Assembly: GCA_020310875.1 (NCBI GenBank)
Contig: CM035431.1
Span: 14,524,697 to 14,588,696, forward strand
Reading direction: 5' to 3'
From: Ceratopteris richardii
Taxonomy: Eukaryota > Streptophyta > Polypodiopsida > Polypodiales > Pteridaceae
DNA: 64,000 nt
The position numbers were made by a program, and so were the translations under genes. This document shows, piece by piece, positions 12,301-23,775 of the stretch. Each line of letters opens with the position of its first letter. Within the stretch, counting starts at the first letter, position 1. Below the pieces are notes generated by a model. The model was not told the origin of the DNA and searched no databases. It was given only the letters and a program-made list of their open reading frames with translations.

Positions 12301-12600
12301 AAAGGATTGAAATAAGGAGATCTAGTGCTTGTTTATATGCTAAAGCAACATGCACGCAAATTGGAGAAACGAGGATATGGACCCATGATCATTAATAGAA
12401 TCTCCACTAGTGGTGTAGTTCAATTGGCCACTTTAGAAGGGAATATCTTTCCAAACTATATAAGTGGTTGTGGAGTCAAGTTATATCAAGAACCTCTTAT
12501 AGAGGATATGCTCATGAGACTCAACACTGCTAAGAAGCGAAAAGAAGAGGAGTTAAGGGTTAGAGAAGAAGCACAGGCCGAGGCTAGAGAACACATTAGG
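9341..12600 (+). pseudogene. Gypsy1 pol: RT, RNase H, tandem H2C2, integrase (decayed)
   Basis: Aligned by eye with the gypsy2 pol ORF in order. RT includes VPKKNGNLRVC and the YVDD box (YVDDLCAHS, around 10040). RNase H has MDASNYAIG and FIDHQALLY. Two H2C2-like zinc modules follow (about 11090-11225 and 11470-11600), then the integrase core with LVSDRG and QANGQAES, and an integrase C-terminus ending at KRKEEEL. In-frame stops include TAG 9820-9822 (where gypsy2 has Glu), TAG 10800-10802, TAG 11352-11354 and TAA 11679-11681. Frameshifts occur near 10560 and 11640-11680. The first zinc module has lost CPVC (now YPAC) and the second has lost its second His (HSHIASRQ). It cannot make active enzyme, but shows that the domain order is shared with gypsy2. 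Confidence 0.92.
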
Positions 12601-13429
12601 TGAAAATAAGTTAAGGAGACTAGGCCTAGATGTCAACCCGAAAGCCCCAAAATATCACATGGACATGTGCCAGAAATGGGGCATAATAACTTCTCGCATA
12701 ATCGATCGACGTCCCTTTGGAACTATGGAGGTAGGATAAGGAAAGAGTGTAAGGACTGTGAGAGCCTTGGTTGACTGAGGTGCAGCAACTAGAGCTCTTA
12801 GACTTTCATACTGCCAAGACCTTCAATTGGACATCAAGCCCATAGAAGCCTATCTCATAGGCTTGGGAGGTGTGGAAACTCCTTGTTTGGGCGAGGTGGA
12901 ACTTCCCATCTACCTTCACGATGTTCCAATGAAAGTCAAAATGCTGGTGTGTCACAATGAGGACCTTACAGAGCCACTTGTTTTGGGTCAAGATAGGATT
13001 TATGACCATGCAGTCAACTTGAACCTAAGAAGTCAACTTCTTCAAGTTTGGGTACAGGAACAATGCATCACATTAGAATTAGAGAATTGCATGCTCACAA
13101 ATCTAGATGTCACACATTCTCTTAGTTCTTCTAGGACTAATCTTAGCAAAAAAGATGTTGTATGTGTCAAAAGCTCTGTGTTCCAGAAGAACTCAATCAT
13201 GGAAGAACTGGCTCACAAACAAGCAGACTCCTCCTCTCATGCAAGGACTAATGCCGTGACCACAACTCAACCACAAGGGCGAGCAAAATATTACACTCTC
13301 AATATGCATGATCTAGAATTCAAGGTTATCCTAATAACCTTGAAACTCATTTTCTTGATAACAAATCATAGTATCCCAGACCTTCTTATCTTGGCCTTGC
13401 ATCATGGATACTATATATTGGTGTGCTGA
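12601..13429 (+). pseudogene. Gypsy1 post-integrase second retropepsin-like domain
   Basis: The region matches residues about 1110-1250 of the gypsy2 pol ORF: DSGA becomes D-stop-G-A (GAC 12773-12775, then TGA 12776-12778), followed by EAYLIGLGGVETPC, VLVCH, and LVLGQDRIYD. This is the flap-to-ILG layout of a retropepsin-like fold, placed after the integrase. The open part runs 12827-13429 and ends in sequence that no longer aligns with gypsy2. Its presence in an old copy argues that the second domain is an established family feature. Confidence 0.8.
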
Positions 13430-14349
13430 CTTCTATTGAGGTAAGTTTAATCTCTTCACTAGTGAGTAGTTACAAAATTATAGGTGGTCGAGTCGTTTAT
13501 TATGACTCTAGTATTTTTCCCTCTTATGCAAGCATGGTGTTTGACTAATTCATGAGGTCCATACTGAATTTGGACCTACACTGAATGTGACAAACAACAT
13601 TGATGCATGCAATCTTCATGCAAGGCCTCCACGTTTTTCCATTCTTTACTTTTTTCAAGATTTAAAGTTTGGACTAAGTGGATTCCCGCCTTTTCTTTCA
13701 TTTTTTGCTCATAGAAGGCTTTTTGTTGCCCCCTTACAAAATATTTTCTACTAAGATATCATGGGTTTAGGCACTTAAAGAAAAGGTTTTCACTTTTTGC
13801 TTTCTCCTACACCCTACGGTCAAGTCTTGGCCATGAGAGTCTAGGAGTCTTGAAGTCTTCTTTTTTGCAAGTGTCTAACTTTCATTTCCCTCTTTTGAAG
13901 TTTTTATTTTCCCCAACATTTTAGCATGATCCTCATAGATCTATGCTAACTTTAAGCGTCTTCTAAAATTTTTGGATCACTTCTCTTTTTTTCATGTCTG
14001 ATCTACTTGTGAAGGCCATAGATGAAACCTCAACCTTAATGAAAAGCATTTGGGTTTTGAAGTTTGAGCACTATTTCTTGGTAATGAAAAATCTACAAGG
14101 AAAGGGGATGTTATCATAGAAGGACCTTGTCCCACTCTTCCCTATTTCGTTCGTCTTCATTTTTTGGTAGGAAATTCTTTTTATTTATGGTTACTTCCTC
14201 AATTTTATTTTTTAAAGATAAAGTTACTATCGATTGGTGAAGGAGCATCTGGTCCTTTACTGGAGGATGGATTATGTAGTCAAATTTATAAGGAATCCAT
14301 TTTGGCAGGTAGGGGTAAAGTTGGAGAACGTGTATTCATAATTTTTTCC
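13430..14349. other. Unassigned decayed sequence after gypsy1
   Basis: No frame with a recognised domain was found on either strand. By position it could be the remnant of the region that carries the two extra ORFs in gypsy2, but no clear similarity was seen. Confidence 0.5.
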
Positions 14350-14900
14350 ATCTCTCCTTTTACTTCATGAATTCAAGTACAAAGGGTCCCCATCTCAGTT
14401 TGGATCTCCTTAACCATGAAAATATCTATTTGTATATCATTCATCCTCTCATCCAAACCATTTAATTCTTTATAAATATTAACTTCTTGTCTTTCCTATT
14501 GTACCATTTCATGAAGATCCACAGTGCATTCTACATGTCTGACCCCTTCCTACAACACATAATCTACTTCTTTTCTAGGTATATCCAAAAATATATGGCT
14601 AGTGCAAGAATCCCCTCCATTGAATACTTTGGAAATCCATTGAAAATGAAAAATTTCATTCCCAATATCAAAGGAAAAATAGATGGGAATAAATTGAGTA
14701 TTTCCCATGATTATCTTTACAAATTCTTCCCATTTCTAGGTTGGCTTGGGCCACCTTAGAAAATTCAATACTCCACTTGTTTCTTCACAATCAAGGTTGA
14801 AGTGTTATGGACCTTCTTTCATCCAACAATTCTCCAAGTCTTCACACTCATTTGAGAAATATAGTGGCACCAAGTGAATGAACTCTTAGAAAAGAAGTCG
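14350..14900 (-). pseudogene. Possible decayed minus-strand coding region, unidentified
   Basis: On the minus strand one register runs through this stretch with few stops. It includes hydrophobic blocks (for example NEIFHFQWISKVFNG) and a helix-like charged segment (LDERMNDIQIDIF). I do not recognise the family. It may be gag or linker of another element or a chance open register. Confidence 0.25.
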
Positions 14901-15640
14901 AGCCTTTTTCCACTTATTTTTAAGTTAATGTTCTCTATTTTCCCAAAACCTTGGGGTAAAATAGCTTCAAGATGATTCTCAAAATACTTCTTCAATTTGC
15001 CTCCTATCCCATAAATTTAGCTCGTATCCTATCAAGTGTCATCGCTCCTGTAGTCAGAGCATTCTTCTAATTCATAATTGTCGGGGGTTTGAATCTTCTA
15101 TTCTATAGTCCAAAAAATATGCTATGGAGGTATTGAAGTTGCAGAGATAGGCAAGGTTACTTAAGGGGTTGAAAATTATCCAATATACGAGGAAGTTTTG
15201 TGAGCCTGTGAGTATAATCTGAGGAGATTCTTCAGTGTTACTTCAACTCCATATTTATACCAAAGGTCCAAGGGATGCATATCTTGAGATTCCTCCATGT
15301 GTCATTCCAAGTGTCCCTCATGGACACTTTCCAAAGTAAATCGCATGGCTTTTATTTCAATTCAAGACTTCCCTTCACATACACACCAAGGTGTGCTTGG
15401 GAGATGCTTCTCCCAAGTCTAAGGTTCAAGGTGTGCTTGGCAGATGCTTCTCCCAAGAGTAAGGTTCCTTTATCGTAGGATAATTATTCTAAAGCTTAAA
15501 ACCCTTCAATTGAGACTTCAATTGAATAAAATACCAAGGGTTATAACCAAGAACATAAGTTCCTACTTCAAGAATCTAACCCATTAAACTAAACCAAGGG
15601 TTTCCAAGGATAAATAGTAATATCCAAAGGTCTATCCCAA
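14901..15640. other. Unassigned sequence with a short local duplication
   Basis: No coding domain was seen. A unit of about 40 bp (AAGGTGTGCTTGGSAGATGCTTCTCC-type) occurs twice in tandem around 15390-15470. Wording such as 'ATTCAAGACTTCCC...' here loosely resembles the LTRs of the nested element at 2367-8610, which may mean a distant LTR relic. A tRNA-like block lies at 15045-15110. Confidence 0.4.
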
Positions 15641-15653
15641 GAGTTGTACAATA

Positions 15654-15704
15654 AAGAGAGAGAGAGAGAGAGGGGGAGAGAGAGAGAGAGAGAAAGAGAG
15701 AAAG
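15654..15704. repeat. (AG)n microsatellite
   Basis: An AG-dinucleotide run with a short G interruption; a second AG-rich tract lies at about 16030-16090. Confidence 0.95.
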
Positions 15705-16979
15705 TTATATGCATAGAGCAAGGCTTGGAGAGAGAGAAGGACAATAAGTTTGATGCTTATAGAGGAGTTGAACTACACATTCGATAGAAACTGTGTAGAT
15801 TCTCATCTTCATAATGGAGCATATGATGCACTGATACTCGAGTGGAACATGCGATTGAAGCTTGGAGACAAACAAAACTCAAATGATATTATGTGCTCAA
15901 CAATATAGGCCACACCATAGAGAGGAAACGAGGGAGTAGAGGGAGATGAGAGAGAGAGTCCTTGTAGTATTTCTACATTGTCCCTCCAATCCAGTCTATG
16001 GTGGGTTGTAAGTAATGCAGATCATCACACAAAGAGGAGAGAGAAAGAGGAAGAGAGAGATAGAGAGAGAGAGAGCGGGAGACAGAGACAGAACATCGAG
16101 AAGGTTCGAGTGTTGAAAAGAGCATCCTTCTCGGGCCATGATATTCTCAATCTGGTGAAGTTCAAACTAGAGTTTCAACCTCGTGCATCTCGCATGTGTG
16201 TGTGTGCATGTCTTAGATATTGTCCATTTGTAATTTCACATTGTGAGAATTGTTGGATGTTAGGCTATCACTTAGATATAATTATCTCTGTTTGGTGTAA
16301 TGGTGCAATGGTGCAGAGTGACAACATTGAGAAAATCAAAAGAAATTTCTTATGGTCATCTTATTTTGTCCAAAGTTGCAATTTCTCTTTACAAGAAGTC
16401 CAAATTTTAGAGTTTCCCTAAACGAAAGTCAAACTTTTAAAGGAAAAACTACTGCAAGGTGTAATATATTCATTGGACAAGAAACGGAACACCGTGATGT
16501 TGAATACCAATCTTAATTTGGCGGCATCTATTGTCGTCAGAGAAGTGGAAGGTCTAACTATGGAACTATTAGCTCCATGGGCTTTCCATGGGCAAGTGGC
16601 CACAAAGCTCAAAGGCAAGGTTCAAGACACCAAGGTTGTGAGTAAGGGTTCAAGAGACTAGGGTTGAGAAAAAGAATGTTCAAGAGACAGTGCAAGGGTG
16701 AGGACATCAAGTCAAGGGGAGATTAAGGGTTGATCATTGAGGATCAATGATATCTAGAAGGGGAAGAGAGTGTTAGAAAGAAACCATAGGCAAGTGATGG
16801 TTGAACCACACCCTAAAGGGGAGACTTAGGAAATAATCTTGAACCATGGCTTTGGGACAAGTTATTTCCCATCATACGTCCTAGCGAGTAGGTCATGAGA
16901 TGAATTCCCACATCCCCTAACATTTTGGCAAGACTACCACATCAATTCCGTGTTAAGAATGATGGATTCCATATCCATA
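15705..16979. other. Unassigned sequence between microsatellite and chromovirus relic
   Basis: Contains a second AG-rich tract and open frames (15978-16421, 16473-16661) that show no recognisable domain and begin in or near simple sequence. Part of the region just before 16980 may be leader of the chromovirus relic that follows. Confidence 0.4.
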
Positions 16980-17440
16980 CTAAAAAATGACAAATCTTAA
17001 TTTGGAAGATATATGTCAAAAAATTCAAGCTTTTGAAAGGTGGTTCCAATAAGATGGTCATTTAGTTGTAGACTCTCAATTAGACTTCAAATATGTATTT
17101 TGAGGATCCACATATGAAAGATACTATCTAGTTAATCAATTTCAAAGTGGCCTCAAAGATGGAGTGAACCATTTCTTACTATCCATGCCTCGAGGAGATA
17201 CCTTGGATGATGTTATCAATCAAGAAGTTCAATGTGAGAATCAATTATTCAAAGAGAGCTAAGTCCAAGAGATAGAGGTGTTGAATAATAAAGACATTGT
17301 TCATTAAGAATCCAAATCAAGAATGTTTGAAGCCCAAGATGTCATTAAAAAAGATATGCAATATACATATAACAAGAAGGTAAAGGACAAGGAGAAGATC
17401 ATGTTCAATCAAGCAGGTGTGCTTACACAAATCTCCCCAT
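16980..17440 (+). pseudogene. Chromovirus-type Ty3/gypsy gag fragment
   Basis: The translation gives a gag-like segment: FQSGLKDGVNHFLLSMPR then TLDDVINQEVQCENQLF. This corresponds to the C-terminal part of a chromovirus gag domain, where residues GL+...PETLDEAI..A..CDNRL are typical. It joins almost directly to the C-terminal integrase region, so protease, RT, RNase H and the integrase core are missing. Confidence 0.65.
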
Positions 17441-17479
17441 TAGAGATCCATAGCGGTTAAGAAAAATCTAAGTATTATG

Positions 17480-17990
17480 CAAATAAACATCTTGTTGAGA
17501 CTCTATCCTATCACATCGGGGATAAATTATGGTTACTTAGAAATAGTGTGCAAACTTCAAGGCATTGTACAAAGCTAGACCGTTAGAGATTCAATCCTTT
17601 CACCATATTGGCCAAGGTTAATCCGATCATCTTCAAGTTCTTGTTACCCTGCCATGAGAATACATCTAGTTTTCCATGTATCCATGTTACAACCATATCA
17701 TATTTCATTATTGATGGGGGAGAGACCTAGTCCTTTATATCCAATCAAGATTAATGATCTTGAAGAATTCAAAGTCAAGCATGTCCTATATTTGATAACA
17801 TGTCGAGGAAGATTAGAGTACTTTTTTCATTGGAAAGGACATTGAATAAATGCTCATACTTGGGAATCTGTAAAAAAAACAAAACCTTCAAAGAGTACCA
17901 ATCAATGTTCCCCGATTTCATAAGAAGAATCCAACAAGGTTGAAACTAGAGAACATGAACACTTGTCATCGGACGCATCACTTGAGGGAG
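17480..17990 (+). pseudogene. Chromovirus integrase C-terminus and chromodomain
   Basis: YHIGDKLWLL and RFNPFTILAKVNPI are the GPF/GPY-type module of a chromoviral integrase tail. HLVFHVSMLQPYH follows in another frame. LEEFKVKHVLYL...GRLEYFFHWKGH...TWE is a chromodomain with the aromatic residues of the WKG..TWE motif. A chromodomain tethers the pre-integration complex to modified histones. The frame shifts at least once (about 17640) and there is a stop at 17843-17845. Confidence 0.8.
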
Positions 17991-17993
17991 AGT

Positions 17994-18700
17994 TGATGTC
18001 ATGGACACAAAGGAAACCATCCTAAACCTTAGATTCCAAGTGACTTTCTATATCTCATGATTGGTTCATACTTTGGACAAACTAATGTTGCCATCATGTC
18101 TAAAATCTACAAAAACCTAAGATTGATTGCCTATTTTCCTAATTCTAACACCCAAAGGTCTTGTTTCAAATTGATGACATCATCAATTCTTAACTTCCAT
18201 TGACAAATCACCCTTGAAAACCTCTATAAGGAGGGTTTGTCCATTTATATTCTTAGTATTTCCAATGCCAATCTTGGGAGCTCAAGGACTCATGATCACC
18301 AAGTAAGTATTTTCAAAGTTCAAGTTCCAGTTCTTGTCATGTTCTTTGTTCTACTCATGAGTAGTCTAGTTCTTCGACGTCTAGTCTTCTCCTCTTGTAA
18401 TCTTGTAGTAGGAGATCTTGTCCATTTATTTCTTGTATCTAGTTCATCTCCCTCAAGGGAGTTCTTGTAACCCAGATATCTTGCTTCATACTTATTATGG
18501 TCCTTGGTTATGGGATTTTTATCTATTCTAGTTATCCATACCTATCAGTCCTAGTTTGTGGGAGTTCTTGTATATGTTACATATTCTTGTATTTTTCCCT
18601 TCGTGGGTGTTGTTGTAACCATAAGCATAGTTTTGAAATCTTATGGAATCTAGTTAGAGAGGCACAATCTAGTGTTCCATTGACAAGTATTGCTTGTGGT
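17994..18700 (+). repeat. Probable 3' LTR of the chromovirus relic
   Basis: A purine-rich tract (ACTTGAGGGAGAG, about 17980-17992) is followed by TTGATGTCATGGACAC, typical of the start of chromovirus LTRs (TGATGTCATGGA). A TATA-like CTCTATAAGG lies at about 18221-18230. No partner LTR was found in the window, so the right end is a guess. Confidence 0.55.
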
Positions 18701-18716
18701 ATTGCAATGAAAACTT

Positions 18717-19165
18717 TCAAAATGAAGAATATCTTGATGGGAAAGGGCTATTAGAAGTACATTGAAGGAGACAATGAAAATTAAAATCCTCTATAGTTAC
18801 GAGAGAAGAATTGGATTGCAGACTAGTTAAGAGGATATGAAGAGTGGAATCAAGGAGCATGGAGGATAATGTATCGACTCTCTGTAAGCATACAAGATAG
18901 CATGATTGGGCAGATATAGGATGTCCAAATTCCAAAAGATCCTTGGAACAGTTTTGTCACATTGTATGAGACAAGAAAGGCACAAAAATTGTAACTCAAG
19001 AATGAGTTGCATACATTGGAGAAAAAGAGAATGGTAGTAAGTGACTACACCTTAAAAGTCAAAAGCATATGTGAGTAACTTGTGTATATTTGTGTCAATG
19101 AAGATGATGATGATAAGGTTGAAGTGTCCCTTGGTGGTTTAGGAGCTACATAGTGGTATTAGAAC
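18717..19165 (+). pseudogene. Copia gag fragment
   Basis: Pieces in shifting frames read as a copia gag (UBN2-like) core: SLSVSIQDSMIGQ-like residues, then DVQIPKDPWNSFVTLYETR and LKNELHTLEKKRM, and SDYTLKVKSICE. Such gag builds the virus-like particle. Stops and frameshifts are frequent; no zinc knuckle or pol follows. Confidence 0.6.
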
Positions 19166-20089
19166 AAACAAGCTTTCAACATGCTGGAAGATAAAGGAAT
19201 CATCAAGAATAACCAAGTTTATTTCTTTTAATGAGCTTTATTCATGTGGCAACTCATATGGCTTCACATCGTACCTTTTGTATACTCACATAAACAATTA
19301 TTTATGTACCATAGCATTAGTTACTTTATTGAGCATGTAATTGAAGCATTAAACCATGAGTCAAGTGGTTAAAGTCTCCCACCAAATCTTCAATCAATTT
19401 TGAACTAATACCTCATTTCCTAGATTGTAGGAAAACAATATATGTCACAAGAAACTCACTTCCGCATAGTTTATGAGTTAGAATTCATTGGTAGAAATCA
19501 AGGAATATCACGAGGATCCATGTATGTGTGTATGTAATCACTCTACACAATTTTACTAAAAAAAAAAGGGACAGAATACAATCAAGTTTGATCTATTTCT
19601 TTCTCACTCCCTCTTTCTCTACATCATCTTCTCCAAAATTAATAGACTTGCAGAGATTGTTTCTCTTTTCATAAGAGTCCAATGGTCAAGATTAAAGATT
19701 CATTCTGATGGTAGCAGTTTCTACTTTAAGTTTATAAAATCTTTTTCATATCTGGATTTACGTTCATTGAGATAGAGTTCATTTCCTCTCTCAAGGTTTG
19801 TTATTGTTATCGCTTGAAAAGTCGCGATGACCATCCATGGACATTAAGCTCATAATTAGAGCATGCCTTTTAATATAATTATACTATAGTGCATAATAGC
19901 TTGTCTAATTTTAAAAGGAGTCATCCATTAAGAGGAATTTGGTAATTTGTAAATAGGCTTTGATAACTAACCATTTTAAGTAGCGTTTTCCATCAATAAT
20001 TGGAAATAATCTCATAGTTGCTTCATGTGCATGTAGTCTATTTTGTACCATATTGTTCATAGTGATGCTACAAAGAACGTGTAATGTTG
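19166..20089. other. Unassigned sequence between copia gag and LINE
   Basis: No coding domain. The first 35 bases (CTTTCAACATG..GAAGATAAAGGA) resemble 25205-25235 near the end of copia A, which hints at a shared LTR-edge sequence, but the similarity does not extend. Confidence 0.4.
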
Positions 20090-21962
20090 CACTAAATTGA
20101 ATCTTTTAAGATCAGTCAAAGCCTTAAAGTCAAAAAGGGTAGGTCTTATCCAAGCACACCTAGGTCTTATCCAAGGCCTTAATCTTCCTCTCAATCAAGA
20201 CCAGATGATCATGAGACTCTTTGTTGATGACACTAATGTTTTTTGTGCATAAAAAACCGATAAGCATTGAAACCTTTTGGGATTGTCTTAATACATTTTG
20301 TGAGGCATCGACATTTTGATGGGACAAAGATAGAAATGGGCTCTCTCTAAGCTTGAAAACATGTTGACATACTAGAAAGGTATATAGATCAACCTAATGG
20401 GTCGTTCTATGGTGATTAACACATTCCTCCTCTCTTTGATGATTTACTTTCTCTCTTACTAGAGATCGAAGGACCAAGGATTATCAAATTGGAAAGAATT
20501 TGTAGGAACTTTCTTTGGATGGGTGATCCTAACAGAAGAGGTATCCCAAAAATTACATGGTCTACTTGCATTAGCCAAAAAAGATCAAGGTGGTCTAGCC
20601 ATCCTGGACATTGAGGGAATGGCCAATAATTTGGCACCAAAATGGTTAGTTAAAGCTTGGCGTAACATGGATGCCTCTTTGGCCAAGCTTATCTTTAAAA
20701 ATAAGAGTGCTCTCAAGCTTGTGGGCCTCCTAGGGTGGAAGGGTCTAGACCTTCTCACCTTTTTTGTTCTCACCCTTTCTGGTAACTCCTAGAGGCTCAA
20801 GCCTAGTTTGCACTCTATGGAAGAGTTGGAACAAGACTAAATAGTTCCTCAAGATCAATGAATATTGGAAATGGGCAATGCGGATTAGACAAAATGATTT
20901 ATTCTAGTTCTTCATCAAGGGCATTAGAGGCGTGGAATCTTGGAACCTCCAAAAAGATAGGAAATTTTGGAACAAACGCTTTACTTTGTGGAAGCACATT
21001 TGGAACCAAGATAGTGGCCAATGGATTAGATTGGAGGACACTCATCTAGCTTTAAGAGTGGACAATGAAGAATGGGGCCTCCTACAGAGGAGATTCAATG
21101 CTTGGGAGCACTCAAGGACTCTCCTCCTCATTGATCACGGCTCTCCTCACCATGAGGGTCTTAGATGGCAAAATGGAAATAGCCTTGATAAAATTCAGAG
21201 ACTCAAGAAAGATTTTGGACATTCATGTCATGCTTAATAAGAAATGGTATCTAGATTGGTTGGGCTTAGGGTGGGACTTTAAGTTCCCATCCCTTTGGCA
21301 CCCCCTTATCGAGATTAAAAAATATGTGCTTATGTGGTGAATCCTTCTCCACGGAATTTGGACCAATGGAAAAGCTGACAAAATTATCGGGGTTCCCCCT
21401 TGGTGCAAACGATGCCTATGTGGCAATGAAGATTTGGGAAACCTCTTCTTTTCATGTCCCAAGTCCATTTCAGTTTGATAGACCCTTGGAAGAATCATGT
21501 TACTAAATAGACAACTAAATTAAAAGCAAGCATTGCTAGGTGAAGCGAACAAATGTTCCTCAACATTGTGGAACTCTATAAGAGGTGAGACCCTATGGAA
21601 GATCTAGGAAGAGAGATGTGCTGCAAACTTTGGAAACCCTCCTAAAGAATGGTCAATCAAAAAATCTCTTTTCCTTTTAGGCAAAATAATTTCCAATTGT
21701 AAGAAGCCCCTGCCTTTTAGGCATCATAAAGTGTTTTTCCTTGAGAACAACAAGATTAAAAGCAAGTGGGCTGCACATGAAGGAGATGAGAGGATTATGA
21801 AACTTCTTTGTAAAGTCCTTTAGAAATGCATAGGCAACCCTTGCTTTGTGGGATTCAGGGGGCCCCATGGGTACTTAGCCCATTCTCTTGTATAGCTCTT
21901 TTTCATATTAATTAAGGCTTCGGAGAATAAGAAATTGCCGAACATCCTTTTGAAAAAAAAAC
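20090..21962 (+). pseudogene. L1-type LINE, RT C-terminal half to zinc-binding domain (decayed)
   Basis: In shifting frames the order matches a plant L1 ORF2. LFVDDTNVF is the (Y/F)ADD catalytic box with Val for Ala. It is followed by a thumb-like segment ending RICRNFLWMG, then GGLAILDIEGMANNLAPKW, and a C-terminal reverse-transcriptase zinc-binding region (GIWTNGKADKIIG, WCKRCLCG, LFFSCPKS). It ends in an A-run at 21953-21961, as expected for a LINE 3' end. The 5' half is absent, so it is either 5'-truncated or eroded. At least six frame changes make it dead. A target duplication was not found. Confidence 0.8.
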
Positions 21963-22054
21963 AAATTAGGTTCTATGTTGGGTAGCTAGACCTAACTTCA
22001 TTACTCAAGGCAAGGGATTTATTTTTTCTTCTTCTTCGTTCCAAGAACTTTCAG

Positions 22055-22066
22055 TGGTATCAAAGC
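22055..22066 (+). other. Primer-binding site of copia A (iMet tRNA type)
   Basis: TGGTATCAAAGC lies shortly before a gag start (ATGGGTGATGG at 22080) and just after TTTCA. Only about 90 bases of possible LTR separate it from the LINE tail, so the 5' LTR is truncated or split. Confidence 0.7.
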
Positions 22067-22079
22067 TATCTCCATAAAA

Positions 22080-22900
22080 ATGGGTGATGGGTTTCCTTCA
22101 ATAATCAAGAATCTTAATAGAACTATGTTGCCTAGAAAATTAAAATGGAAGCCTACTTAAAAGATGAAATCTCTATAGAGTAGTAAAGGGTGTTTAATTC
22201 ATGCCTATACCAAGACTCAAAGGAGGACCTATAGAAGAAGAAACTCAGAAGTTGAAATAGTGGTGTGCAAGAGATGATCAAGCCAAGTTTTACATCCTAA
22301 ACTCCATCTATGATTTTATTTCTTCCACACATTAGACACTATGAAACATCACAAGAAACTTGGGATGCACTTGAGTCATTCTTCTCTCGTAGCACCAAAG
22401 CTAGGAAGAATCACACTTGTGGGATGAATTCAATCAAATGAAGTAGATATCTAAACAAAGAGCTAAGGAATTTACAAATCAATCAGTATCAATTGGAGAG
22501 CTGGCAGACACCTAAATTCAACATATTTCTTAGACAACTCTTGAATCAAGAGGCCAACAACAACGTAAAGGAAGGTAACTTTACAACTTCTATTTATACA
22601 AATAAGAAGGACAAGAAGAATAAAGGGAAGAAGAAGGACGATGATGATAAAGAATTATCCGAAGCTAGTTATGTGGGCAAAAGAAAATGGAAAGGGAAGA
22701 AGAAAGGAGAAAAGCAAGACAAGACTTAAGCAAAAGAAGACCAGCCTTCTTTCATCTTTAACAAGTCAAACCATTTCACTCAAAATTGTTAGTTCAATGG
22801 AAAAACACACAAAGTAGGAGCAAGAAGTGGATATGGCAATACAAGAGGTAGAGGTGGAGAAAACTACAACAACAATAACAAGAATGATGGCATAAGGGAT
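22080..22900 (+). pseudogene. Copia A gag
   Basis: Starts MGDGFPSI and shares this N-terminus with the minus-strand gag at 54985-56056. It includes INSIYDF-like residues before the LPH(I/H) region, SQETWDALE, a Lys-rich stretch (22590-22730) and a degenerate zinc knuckle around 22755-22800 (FNKSNHFTQNC, with the first two Cys lost). Stops are frequent. By homology it would be the nucleocapsid/capsid precursor. Confidence 0.75.
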
Positions 22901-22905
22901 CAAAA
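22715..22905 (+). repeat. Direct repeat within copia A, first copy
   Basis: About 190 bases covering the Lys-rich linker, zinc knuckle and Asn-rich tail of gag. They recur at 23491-23680 with scattered differences, including the AACAACAACAATA stretch and ATGATGGCATAAG. Confidence 0.85.
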
Positions 22906-23490
22906 TAAATACTTAGAGGATCAATCACATGAAGATTCATTACTACTAATGAATTTGTGCCATAAAGAAGGTAAACAGGATGAGCATTTTCTCTATATAT
23001 ATTCTAGTTGGTCTAACCATGTTGTAAGCAATGTTCCTCTTCTATTAGAGTTAGACAAACATAACCATAAACATGAGATACAAATATGAGATAATATCAA
23101 AGACAATGTGGAAAGGATTGGCAATGTTAAGGCTTCCAATGGGAGAACAAACATACTAAATAACGTTCTCTATGTCCCCACTATTACCAAACACCTAATA
23201 AATGTAGGCCAAATTGTAGAAAAGGGCTTGCCCATGAGGTTCACTTAGCATGGAGTTTATGTGGAAGATCCATGCCAAGGCTTTAAAAACATATCAAAGC
23301 ACATATGATCAATAGGTCTGATACTTGTCATATTAGGAAGTAAAAAATAAACCTCACCACAGCAAAGGGTACATTCACAACAACCTTTTAGACTTAGTTC
23401 GCATAAATGTGTGGGAACCAAGTCAAGAACCATCATTAGTGGGATCAAGGTATTATGTATCTCTTGTTGATGATCACAGTAGATGGGCAA
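22906..23490 (+). pseudogene. Copia A protease / pre-integrase fragment
   Basis: LNNVLYVPTITKHLINVGQ is the copia protease C-terminal motif (VLYVP...NLLSVGQ type). After it come a degraded GAG-pre-integrase stretch and the integrase opening ISLVDDHSRW at about 23458-23490. The coding then jumps back to gag-like sequence because of a duplication, so the integrase core is missing. Confidence 0.7.
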
Positions 23491-23680
23491 GACAAGACTA
23501 AAGAAAAAGAAGGTCAACCTTCTGTCATTTGTAACACGTCAAACCATTTAACTCAAAATTCTTGGTTCAATGGAAGACCACACAAATGAGGAGCAAGAAG
23601 TGGAGTTGGCAATACAAGATGTAGAGCCGGAAAAAACAACAACAACAATAATAACAAAAATGATGGCATAAGAGATTAGA
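23491..23680 (+). repeat. Direct repeat within copia A, second copy
   Basis: Second copy of the 22715-22905 block, inserted where the integrase core should continue and followed at 23690 by the start of the RT domain. Confidence 0.85.
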
Positions 23681-23685
23681 AGATG

Positions 23686-23770
23686 AAAACATGGAAGTTC
23701 ATTCCTATGCAAACCAACAAGAAGGTAATAGGCTGCAAATGGGTGTACAAGCTGAAAAGGAACTAAGATG
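23686..23770 (+). pseudogene. Copia A RT N-terminus
   Basis: WKFIPMQTNKKVIGCKWVYK is the conserved start of copia RT (W.LV..P..KK.IG.KWVYK). It is cut off by an LTR insertion and continues at 24475 with RYKARFVAKR. Confidence 0.85.
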
Positions 23771-23775
23771 GCTTT

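Noticed and set aside
16473-16661. 62-codon ORF as a small host gene
   Set aside because: No homology recognised, no promoter or splice context, and it is surrounded by decayed elements.
20416-20773. Minus-strand ORFs opposite the LINE
   Set aside because: They are shadows of the plus-strand RT coding sequence.
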